Positions 1 through 6,021 of a DNA stretch of 12,838 nt are shown one piece after another (positions within the stretch are counted from its first letter, which is position 1; each line of letters opens with the position of its first letter). A program made the translations under genes and the position numbers. The DNA lies in the NCBI GenBank assembly GCA_052139595.1, contig JBKQWK010000239.1:1-12838 (forward strand). The letters are read 5' to 3'. The DNA comes from JBKQWK01 sp052139595. GTDB taxonomy: Bacteria; Actinomycetota; Thermoleophilia; UBA2241. Under the pieces are notes generated by a model, which worked only from the letters and a program-made list of their open reading frames with translations, had not been told where the DNA came from and searched no databases.

Positions 1-469
1 CGCCGGCAGCGCCGAAGGCGATCTTGCCGGCCGCCAGACGCTTCAGGAGGCGCTTGCGCTTGTGACTGACGACGAAGCTCACGCCGCCGACCTCGCCGGT
101 GGCCTCGCGCAGCAGGCTGGCGGCGAGGTCGGCCGGATCGAGGTTGCCGGCCACGGCCGTTAGCGGCGCAACTTCCTTCAGCGCCGCCAAGGTGGCCGGG
201 TCAACAATATCGCCGGCGTGGATAATGAGGTCCACACCGGCGAAGATCGTCAACACCCGCGGATCGAGATAACCATGCGTATCGGCGACGACGCCGATGC
301 GCGTCTGCGGCGGCTGCACAGCCGCCTGCGGGCTCGCTACAGTTTGTGCGGATGGCGTGGCAGCCGAGTTGGCGGCCCGTTTACGCTTCGCTGCCGACCG
401 GCCGCTGGGTCGGGCGGCCGCTGACTGCTTCACACCCGACGTCTCCTTTGTTACCTGCTTTCCCGCCAT
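1..469 (-). CDS. Metallophosphoesterase, YfcE/MJ0936-like (3' end beyond window)
   Basis: Reading leftwards from an ATG at 467-469 gives an open frame of 156 codons that leaves the window without a stop. After a basic, Ala/Lys/Ser/Pro-rich N-terminal stretch of about 56 residues comes RIGVVADTHGYLD (from about residue 57). Metal-binding motifs of the calcineurin-like phosphoesterase fold follow: D63-T-H65, G86-D87 within HAGDI, and G108-N109 followed by LD. Proteins of this type are cytoplasmic metal-dependent phosphodiesterases, usually with unknown physiological substrates. The start is supported by a strong ribosome site, GAGGAGGAG, just upstream. The family usually has an HG pair after the GN motif; here the matching place reads SHKRKR (H136), so one conserved position differs. 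The basic extension is longer than in typical members and may bind nucleic acid or be a disordered tail. It lies 116 bases downstream of an LCP gene on the same strand, so it may be co-transcribed. Confidence 0.85.
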   Translation of the reverse strand, partial: MAGKQVTKETSGVKQSAAARPSGRSAAKRKRAANSAATPSAQTVASPQAAVQPPQTRIGVVADTHGYLDPRVLTIFAGVDLIIHAGDIVDPATLAALKEVAPLTAVAGNLDPADLAASLLREATGEVGGVSFVVSHKRKRLLKRLAAGKIAFGAAG

Positions 470-585
470 CGCGTCTCCTCCTCGCCGTCTCACCACACGT
501 ATCTAACACTTGGCTTCTCTCACACTGTCGAAGCCGCTACCCACGTGCCCTATCTCCCGGATCTCCGGTCTTGGAAGTTCACGAA

Positions 586-2418
586 CTACTTCAGTGGTTG
601 CAGCGACATTGCCAAGGCGATCAAGAAGTTGTTGGGCAGATCGTTATTGAGTGTGTTGGTCACCCAGTAGGCATTGCCGCCGCTCACGAACGCAACCGCG
701 GTCAGGTGTGATTCGTTGTAGTAAAACAGGTAGCGCCGCCCGCCGACCGTCTTCGTTAGTGTCGGGCTCAAGATGTAGGGCGGATTGGTCCAATGAATCT
801 CCTGGATGTCGAACGTGCCGGCATCAGGATCAACGCTCGTCGGCGCGCGCACGACGGCAACGAACGCTGGCACCATCTTGCCGTTGCCGGCATCAACGGT
901 GTAGGCGCGAAATGGCACGCTTGTCTGATTGAAGGCAGGGCCATCGAGCGTGAAACCGGCGGCCCACACCGTCGGTACCATGACCGGCATCTGAGCCTGG
1001 GCGGCGGCTTGCCGCCAGGCAGCCAGGTCGTAGGTCGTGTTGCTCTCCATCTGTGGATTGGTGCCGGTCGCGGTTGTCTGCGCTTGCGAGCCGCTGGTGG
1101 CAAGCTGGCCGCTAAAGGCCGAGCCGATGGTGATGGTTACCGTTGTCGAGGCAGTGCTCGCAAGTTCAACTGTCGCTGGGGCGAGCAGTGTTGCCAGGGT
1201 GTTTGCCTGCGCTGTCAGTGAAGTTGGCGCTGCAATCAGCGTGTTCACGTAGGAAAAGGTGGCAGCATTACCGCTAGCTGTCGCTTTATAGCCGGCAGCA
1301 ACCAAGGCAGCGCTGGCTGAGGCTGCCACACCGTTCTTGCCACTGCCGTTAAGGACGCTGATCGAAAAAGCAGTACTGGGGGCCGCTGTGGCGGCGCTTG
1401 CCTTGGGCTTTGGCGTACTGCCAGCTTGAGGCAGCGTCACGCTTGTCGGCGCAGCAAGCGGATGCAGAAAGCGCTCGACCGCTGCCTGAATCTGAGCCGG
1501 GGTGTCGGTAACCACATCCTGGCCGTCGATCGTCGGCGTCGCACCTTCGATCTGCGTCGTGTAAATGTGCGATGTGTTCATCTGCAAAACGAGACTGGCG
1601 ATCGAGAGCAGCTCGCGCAGAGAAGAGATGTCTGAATCGGCATGCTGACTGATCGTGGCGACGAGCTTGGGCAGCTGTGTCCAGCTGCGCCAGCGTACGG
1701 CTTGACGCTGCAGCTGGGTGATGAAAATCTGCTGACGCTTGGAGCGGCCGAAGTCGAGGTACTGATCGTGGCGGAAACGCACATAGTGTTCAGCCGTGTA
1801 GCTGTCGGTCAGCTGGTAGCCGGGCTGGGCGAGCACGGTGTTCTGGCCGTTGATGACGTCTGTGTACTGGCGGTCAATCTGCAGGTAGACACCACCAAGG
1901 ATCTTGACGATGTCCCAAAAACCGGTGAAGTTGATGCTGATGAAATGGTTAATCGGCACGCCGGTCACCTGCCCGATGACCTTGATCGCCAGTGCCGGAC
2001 CGCCGTAGGGCAGGGCAGCGTTGATTTTACTCATGCCGATGCCCGGAATGTCGACCCACAGATCGCGGGGCACAGAGAGCATCGAGATGCTTTTCGTTTG
2101 TGGATCGAGGCGGACGATTTCAATGCTATCGGAGTTGTCGCTCGAATCGGCGCCCAAGACGAGGATGTTTTGCGCTTGTCCGGGCAGGGGTGGCGCCAGC
2201 TGCTTGATTGCCTGCTGAACCAGAGCCGGGTGATTGGTGGCCAGTTTCTGCGTTGTGTGCTGAAGCCAGCCAAAGGCGATGCCGCCGGTAAGAGCGATGA
2301 CCGCTACGATCGTCAGGAGGATGAACTTGAGGATCTTTGCCCAGAGACGGCCCGTATCTGCGGAAGGCTTCTGCCAGCTTCTCAGTTTTCCGGCGCGGTA
2401 ACGCGTGTAATCGCTCAT
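586..2418 (-). CDS. LytR-CpsA-Psr (LCP) glycopolymer transferase with LytR_C domain, copy 1
   Basis: This 610-residue membrane-anchored protein has a short cytoplasmic N-terminus, one membrane helix (about 29-52), an LCP domain (about 84-285), a Pro/Lys/Ala linker, a LytR_C domain (about 351-432, LNGSG then G-A-A and AAGY) and an extra C-terminal domain (about 462-610). LCP enzymes transfer lipid-linked wall polymers to peptidoglycan on the outer membrane face. Visible LCP motifs are SVPRDLW (116-122), SKIN (130-133) and RFRHDQYLDFGRSKRQQ (214-230). The usual Arg-Ser/Thr-Asp motif near the start of the domain reads NSD (95-97). The start is supported by the matching MADYTRYRAG in the second copy; a GAGG lies close upstream. 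The final domain ends in WVTNTLNNDLPNNF and is not one I can name. The gene has a close paralog at 9076-10944 and shares an upstream control element with it. Confidence 0.93.
   Translation of the reverse strand: MSDYTRYRAGKLRSWQKPSADTGRLWAKILKFILLTIVAVIALTGGIAFGWLQHTTQKLATNHPALVQQAIKQLAPPLPGQAQNILVLGADSSDNSDSIEIVRLDPQTKSISMLSVPRDLWVDIPGIGMSKINAALPYGGPALAIKVIGQVTGVPINHFISINFTGFWDIVKILGGVYLQIDRQYTDVINGQNTVLAQPGYQLTDSYTAEHYVRFRHDQYLDFGRSKRQQIFITQLQRQAVRWRSWTQLPKLVATISQHADSDISSLRELLSIASLVLQMNTSHIYTTQIEGATPTIDGQDVVTDTPAQIQAAVERFLHPLAAPTSVTLPQAGSTPKPKASAATAAPSTAFSISVLNGSGKNGVAASASAALVAAGYKATASGNAATFSYVNTLIAAPTSLTAQANTLATLLAPATVELASTASTTVTITIGSAFSGQLATSGSQAQTTATGTNPQMESNTTYDLAAWRQAAAQAQMPVMVPTVWAAGFTLDGPAFNQTSVPFRAYTVDAGNGKMVPAFVAVVRAPTSVDPDAGTFDIQEIHWTNPPYILSPTLTKTVGGRRYLFYYNESHLTAVAFVSGGNAYWVTNTLNNDLPNNFLIALAMSLQPLK
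1625..1782. repeat. Near-identical 158-base tract shared with LCP copy 2 (first copy)
   Basis: This stretch matches 10106-10263 in the same orientation with only two differences, at the adjacent bases 1677-1678. It encodes residues of about 213-265, covering the RFRHDQ...DFGRSKRQQ motif of the LCP domain. The last 104 bases (1679-1782) are identical without a gap. The flanks on both sides carry frequent synonymous changes. Confidence 0.95.
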
Positions 2419-2562
2419 TCGCCTCAGCTCGCGTTCAGGTGCGCAGAATCACTTCGTGCAGTGCTGATCCGGGGGGACCAAAAACACGGAGGCAGTACGC
2501 CCGAAACACGAGGCAGAACGAGAGGTCACCGTAAGAGCTGGCCGCACTTTGAGCATGGATAC

Positions 2563-2571
2563 ACCTTAACA
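2563..2571 (-). promoter_or_regulatory. Putative extended -10 box for LCP copy 1
   Basis: On the minus strand this reads TGTTAAGGT, an extended -10 (TGn plus TAAGGT). The predicted start of transcription is near 2556, giving a leader of about 137 bases. No good -35 is seen, which fits an activator-dependent promoter. The TTAAG repeat begins exactly 35 bases away, the same spacing as at copy 2. Confidence 0.5.
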
Positions 2572-2601
2572 GCCTGAATGATCGCCCGGCGAGGGGGCCA
2601 G

Positions 2602-2621
2602 CGTTAAGATCTATTAAGTCA
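2602..2621 (-). promoter_or_regulatory. TTAAG-N5-TTAAG direct repeat upstream of LCP copy 1 (putative activator site)
   Basis: The plus strand shows TTAAG at 2604-2608 and again at 2614-2618, ten bases apart, flanked by CG and TCA. Read towards the LCP gene it is CTTAAT-AGAT-CTTAAC. Eighteen of 20 bases match the element at 11107-11126. Tandem half-sites one helical turn apart are typical of OmpR/PhoB-type response regulators; the regulator itself is not identified. Confidence 0.55.
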
Positions 2622-2693
2622 AACGTAGGCAGTAACGTCAGATCTCCCACCACGCGCCTGCCACGCGCAGCCTGCCCCAGCATCGCTTGAAGC

Positions 2694-2723
2694 TTGAATC
2701 CATCTGCCGTCACGTGCTAAGGT
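2694..2723 (+). promoter_or_regulatory. Putative promoter of the wall hydrolase candidate
   Basis: TTGAAT at 2694-2699 is followed, after 18 bases, by TAAGGT at 2718-2723, which is preceded by TGC to give an extended -10. The predicted leader to the ATG at 2848 is about 118 bases. The box resembles those at the two LCP genes (TGnTAAGnT), supporting a common promoter style in this genome. Confidence 0.45.
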
Positions 2724-2847
2724 GCGCGCACGTTCGTCCTCTTTAGCCCCGGTCGCAGCGCGACAGCGCAACAGCTTGCCAGCTTGCAAATCTGCGGTTG
2801 TCTGCTTTCGCCGGAATTCAGTGAGCGTTTCAGGAGGCAAGGACACG

Positions 2848-3981
2848 ATGCGACACAGACTGATCGTCGCCGCCAGTCAGATCGCTCTCTTTACTGTTCT
2901 TCTCCTTCTGCCGGCAAGTGCACAGGCAAGTGCGCCACTGTCTCAGGCGCAAGCTGCAGCCCGTCAACTGCAGACGCAGATCACGGCTCTCGATGGAGAG
3001 ATGAAAGCTGCCGATGGCCGCTATACGTTGGCCAAGCAGCAGCTCACTCAGGTGCAGGCTGCGATAACGGTAAATCAGCACCAGCTTGTCGCCCTGGAGG
3101 CAACTCTGTCCAGCGACCAGCAGGCACTAGCCGAGCATGTCGTCGCCATGTACGAGATGCCCCCGACCGGAGTCCTCGACGTTGTCTTCTCGACGCGCAG
3201 CTTCAGTGACCTGGTCAGCAGCCTTGACTTCATCTCCAAGATCGAGCAACAGGGAGCAACCCTGGTCTCTGAGGTGAGTGCGGCCAGAAGCGAACTTGCC
3301 AGGCAGCAGGTAACGCTAACCGGCGAGCGCAACCAGGCCGCCGGACTGGTCAGCCGGATCGCCGAGCAGGAGTCGCAGATCGAACAGGCAGCGCAGACGC
3401 GCCAGGCGATGCTTACGCGAGCACAGGCGAAGGTAAAGCTGATCCTGCGGCAGATGGCCGCTGCTGCCGCAGCGGCCCGGGCTGCTGCGGCAGCCCGGGC
3501 GCTGGCAGCAGCGCGCGCAGCTGCCCGGGCTGCTGCGGCAGCCCAAGCAGCGGCAGCGCAACGACAGCAAGCGGCCCAGGCACCAGTGCCGGCAAGCGTC
3601 TCCCCCGCCGCTATTTCTGGGGGCTACACTCCGCAGAGCTGGGCACAGGCTCTGCTTGGGGACTGTCAACTGCCGATTACGAGCGCCAATCTCAGTGCCA
3701 TCGTCGCCTGGGAGATGGCCGAGGGCGGCAACTGGTTTAATGGGGCGCGCTACAATCCGCTCGACACGACTCTGCCAGAACCGGGTGCCACCGACATGAA
3801 TTCGGTCGGCGTCAAAGCCTACACGAGTTGGAGTGAGGGCCTCGCGGCCACGGTTGAGACTCTCGAAAACGGCCTCTACGGCAACATCCTCGCTGCCCTG
3901 AGCGCCGGTAACAATGCGGCAGCGGTTGCCACAGCGGTGGCGAATTCACCATGGGGTACGGAGCCGTTTGGCATACCCTGA
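2848..3981 (+). CDS. Secreted coiled-coil cell wall hydrolase candidate (PcsB/CwlO-like N-terminus, lysozyme-like C-terminus)
   Basis: The 377-residue protein has a signal peptide (about 1-28, ending ASAQASA), a long coiled coil (about 33-205), an Ala/Arg/Gln-rich linker (about 203-247) and a C-terminal globular domain (about 262-374). The central segment VAMYEMPPTGVLDVVFSTRSF (99-119) and DLVSSLDFISKI after it match the pattern of the PcsB/CwlO coiled coil that is opened by the FtsEX complex during division. In place of the usual CHAP or NlpC/P60 peptidase, the end reads AWEMAEGGNW then YNPLDTT, NSVGVKAY and LENGLYGNI, a pattern I associate with lysozyme-like or transglycosylase-like domains; E289 or E292 could be the acid residue. 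Enzymatic activity is an inference. ATG 2848 was chosen over an in-frame ATG at 2722 because it has CAGGAGG upstream and directly begins the signal peptide. The gene converges on the next one with a 57-base gap. Confidence 0.85.
   Translation: MRHRLIVAASQIALFTVLLLLPASAQASAPLSQAQAAARQLQTQITALDGEMKAADGRYTLAKQQLTQVQAAITVNQHQLVALEATLSSDQQALAEHVVAMYEMPPTGVLDVVFSTRSFSDLVSSLDFISKIEQQGATLVSEVSAARSELARQQVTLTGERNQAAGLVSRIAEQESQIEQAAQTRQAMLTRAQAKVKLILRQMAAAAAAARAAAAARALAAARAAARAAAAAQAAAAQRQQAAQAPVPASVSPAAISGGYTPQSWAQALLGDCQLPITSANLSAIVAWEMAEGGNWFNGARYNPLDTTLPEPGATDMNSVGVKAYTSWSEGLAATVETLENGLYGNILAALSAGNNAAAVATAVANSPWGTEPFGIP
3475..3544. repeat. 48-base-period GC-rich repeat with hairpin potential inside the Ala-rich linker
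   Basis: A 22-base unit beginning GCCCGGGCTGC occurs at 3475-3496 and again at 3523-3544. The first copy extends into a perfect inverted repeat: an 11-base arm at 3475-3485, a 4-base loop, and the complement at 3490-3500. The second copy forms a 7-base version. It encodes the poly-Ala/Arg linker. Confidence 0.85.
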
Positions 3982-4038
3982 GTGGAGTCGGTTCTTGAGC
4001 GTCTTAGCGGCGAGACCATCCGTTATGTCTGCCGGCTG

Positions 4039-4662
4039 CTACTTCACCTCGAACGGCAACCACATCGTCGTTGCGGCCGTGTTGGTAGCCGTTGCCGCGA
4101 GCGTCGTCTTGATGCGGTAGGTGCCGTACTTGACCGGCATGAACGTGCCGCCGTAGGTGCCGCTCGTGCTGATCGCGCCCACCAGGGCGGTAACCGCGAG
4201 CCACTTGCCGCTCTGCTCGCGTTGCACGGTCAGGGTGACTATGCCAGCAGCCAGGCTAGCGGGCGTAACGATGCCAGTTGCCGTCAACGTCTTACCGAGC
4301 GGCAGAACTCCGTCGGCAAGACCGCTGAGCATGAGGGTCAGCGTCGGCCTGACCAGCACGGTAGAACTCGGCGCGGCGGTGGTAACTGTTGTGCCCAGGG
4401 TGTTGTCATAGAACGGATCCTTGCTCGTAAACTGGCTGAGGATCGGCTCCTGCTTCGCCGGGTCAATGGCAAAGGGGTTGAGGGCCGCGGCGGCAACGCT
4501 GCCGCTCGCAGCGGAAGCACTAACTTTCTGGCCAACAGCACCGCCCTGCCCGGCCCGGGCGCTTGCCGTCGGTGGCGACAGCCAAGGATGAGTGAACACC
4601 AGTGCCAAGCCAGCGCCCAGCAGCGCAGCGATAGCGACGTTCAAAAGTGTTTTGCCCTTCAT
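4039..4662 (-). CDS. Membrane-anchored or secreted protein with a bacterial Ig-like domain
   Basis: The 207-residue product begins MKGKTLLNVA followed by a hydrophobic segment (about 7-23), so it is either secreted or held by an N-terminal anchor facing outwards. A low-complexity Ala/Gly/Ser stretch (about 33-60) leads to a short region containing DPFYDN (82-87), then a beta-rich domain (about 105-206). That domain has LGKTLTATGIVTPA, VTLTVQRE, GKWLAV, SGTYGGTF and YGTYRIKT, the strand pattern of bacterial Ig-like repeats, and ends WLPFEVK. Such domains usually serve as surface spacers or adhesion modules; no enzyme motif is seen. Its ATG overlaps the stop of a short upstream frame (TGATG), so its translation may be coupled. 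The ribosome site is weak. The specific role is unknown. Confidence 0.75.
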   Translation of the reverse strand: MKGKTLLNVAIAALLGAGLALVFTHPWLSPPTASARAGQGGAVGQKVSASAASGSVAAAALNPFAIDPAKQEPILSQFTSKDPFYDNTLGTTVTTAAPSSTVLVRPTLTLMLSGLADGVLPLGKTLTATGIVTPASLAAGIVTLTVQREQSGKWLAVTALVGAISTSGTYGGTFMPVKYGTYRIKTTLAATATNTAATTMWLPFEVK

Positions 4663-4874
4663 CAGGTGACCGCCGCGATCAAGGCGATCGGCCTACTGGC
4701 CAGCCGCAGATAGGCGTGCGGCGTCGGGCTGATGCGAAGCGAGCTGCCGGCAGCCGCAGTAGTCGCACCAAACGCTTGTCGAGAAACCCCAGAAATGACC
4801 CTTGCGGCCGTTCTTACCAACCGCTGCGTGCCGTGTGCGCAGGTACGCCGCAGAAGGACTCGGCGAATCGTCAT
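4662..4874 (-). CDS. Small open frame of doubtful status upstream of the Ig-like protein
   Basis: This frame encodes 70 residues beginning MTIRRVLLRR, with no recognisable domain and an Arg-rich composition. In its favour, the stop overlaps the ATG of the next gene (TGATG), and a putative promoter lies about 55 to 90 bases upstream of the start. Against it, GAGG sits only two bases from the ATG, too close for a good ribosome site, and the protein has no clear hydrophobic or structured segment. It could be a leader frame or simply chance. Confidence 0.2.
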   Translation of the reverse strand: MTIRRVLLRRTCAHGTQRLVRTAARVISGVSRQAFGATTAAAGSSLRISPTPHAYLRLASRPIALIAAVT

Positions 4875-5280
4875 GACCTCACTACCATTCTGACGTGCTT
4901 CTTATCTCTCGGGTGAAGGTCAGTACCTCCAGGCGCCTCTTACACCTAAAAGCCGCGCCTGGTCAAGATCTGTTTGCTACGCCACGAGAGCGCTACTCGC
5001 TCCCCGCCGCATCGTGTGCCCACGTACTTTACTAACTAACCTGATGTGCCGGCGAACGGTTGCGCAGGCGCAGATCTCTTGCCTGTAGACGGCCTTAAAG
5101 GATCGCTGCCTTGGATAGCGCCGGGTAAGCAGCAACGGTCGCACGAACAGCAGCAGCGCTGAGCCCGCTGCTCACGTGTTGGAAGCGGGTAACTGAGCGG
5201 CATCGCTTCAGTGGCAGGTTGTCTGTTCTTCGGTTGGGCATCGTCTGCACGCTGCTGACGACGACGGCGTTCAAATCGTG
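4875..5280. other. Largely non-coding stretch between sepF and the small frame
   Basis: No gene is supported here. The stretch contains the dyad and putative promoter at 4929-4966 and a short Cys-rich frame judged spurious (5036-5203, minus). No tRNA, riboswitch or clear terminator after sepF was recognised by eye. Confidence 0.6.
4929..4966 (-). promoter_or_regulatory. Putative promoter overlapped by an 8-base dyad (operator-like)
   Basis: On the minus strand TTGACC (4966-4961) and TAAGAG (4942-4937) are separated by 18 bases. Two perfect inverted arms, CCAGGCGC at 4929-4936 and GCGCCTGG at 4955-4962, overlap the end of the -35 and the region just after the -10. This placement is typical of a repressor operator, though the same dyad could form an RNA hairpin. 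Downstream lie the small frame and the Ig-like protein gene. Confidence 0.4.
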
Positions 5281-5847
5281 TCAGAGCTGGTTGAAGAAGC
5301 CTTTGCTGAGAACGCTCGTTGTTTCGGCTGATGACAGCTCCACACCTTGGGGCGCGAGGAGAAAGATCTTATCAGCAATGCGTTGTAACCTGCCATCAAG
5401 CGCATACGCTGTGCCGCTGCAAAAATCGACCACTCGTCGAGCGAGGTCGGCCTCGCAGCCCTGCAGATTGACGATAACCGGTAAGTTCTTTCTGAAGCGG
5501 TCGGCGATCTGCTGGGCATCGTCAAACTCCCGCGGTACGACGAGACAGAGCGTGGTGCGCGGCGGCCGCACGACTGCTAAGGGACGCTCACCTGGGCACC
5601 CTTGTGATGCCGGCCGAGACGGCGCCTCATGACGATAGGTGTCGTCGTAGTCTGCACTGCCGGTCGAACTGGAGTGCTCCCCATCGAAGTGCTTAAAGGA
5701 CGGACGCTCGAACTGCCCCGTCGAACTCAACCTGTCGTCGTCGCGAGCGTCGTCGCTATCGTCATCGTAATAGTCCTCATCATCGTCTCCGCCAGCGGGA
5801 CCGCCGAAGAAGCTGACCGTTTTGCGCAACGATTCACCTACACTCAT
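5281..5847 (-). CDS. sepF: Cell division protein SepF
   Basis: The 188-residue protein has the SepF layout. A short N-terminal membrane-binding helix (MSVGESLRKTVSFFGG) is followed by a very acidic, disordered linker (about 21-90, rich in Asp and Tyr) and a SepF core domain (about 98-172). Key stretches are LVVPREFDDAQQIADRF, PVIVNLQG, ARRVVDFCSGTAYALDG and KIFLLAPQGVEL. SepF polymerises on the membrane and ties FtsZ to it at the division site, working alongside or in place of FtsA. The start at 5847 was preferred to an in-frame ATG at 5874 because GGAGGGACC lies directly upstream and the membrane helix then begins the protein. The gene follows the UPF0182 gene by 174 bases on the same strand; in many monoderms sepF lies instead next to ftsZ or ylmE-type genes, none of which is visible here. 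Confidence 0.95.
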   Translation of the reverse strand: MSVGESLRKTVSFFGGPAGGDDDEDYYDDDSDDARDDDRLSSTGQFERPSFKHFDGEHSSSTGSADYDDTYRHEAPSRPASQGCPGERPLAVVRPPRTTLCLVVPREFDDAQQIADRFRKNLPVIVNLQGCEADLARRVVDFCSGTAYALDGRLQRIADKIFLLAPQGVELSSAETTSVLSKGFFNQL

Positions 5848-6021
5848 GGTCCCTCCAACTTCATGACCGCACAATCATTTATTTCGCTGGCGATCAGCGC
5901 AACTGACTCGCCCAATCCTTGTCTTTCCTGATGCTGCCCAGCTCGTCTGAGGCATGCTTCGCTACCATGGTGACGACCGCCTGCCTCGAGGTGGAAGAAG
6001 TTGCGAACTTTCCCTGAACTG

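Larger units (their letters stand above)
2419..2847. other. Divergent intergenic control region between LCP copy 1 and the wall hydrolase candidate
   Basis: No convincing gene is present in these 429 bases. The region holds an extended -10 box and a TTAAG direct repeat facing the LCP gene, and a putative sigma-70-type promoter facing the plus-strand gene. The start-like frames crossing it look like shadows: they have unusual composition and no ribosome sites. Confidence 0.7.

Noticed and set aside
470..585. Short dyads (AGTTC/GAACT and CCGGA/TCCGG) between LCP copy 1 and the metallophosphoesterase
   Set aside because: Stems of five bases with 2-base loops and no T run; they could be chance and do not show termination.
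1642..2577. Long plus-strand open frame (311 codons) antisense to LCP copy 1, with a related frame at 10123-10626 antisense to copy 2
   Set aside because: It is the mirror of a conserved LCP gene; similarity between the two antisense frames follows from the paralogous sense genes. It has no ribosome site and an Asp/Val/Gly-heavy composition typical of antisense shadows.
5036..5203. Minus-strand frame of 55 codons with six Cys close together (RCCCSCDRCC)
   Set aside because: The Cys run comes from a GCTGCTGCTG-type low-complexity stretch. There is no good ribosome site and no conserved metal-binding spacing that I recognise.
5268..5277. tRNA T-loop-like GTTCAAATC next to the sepF stop
   Set aside because: The flanking bases do not form a 5-base T stem, and no acceptor or anticodon stem is found.
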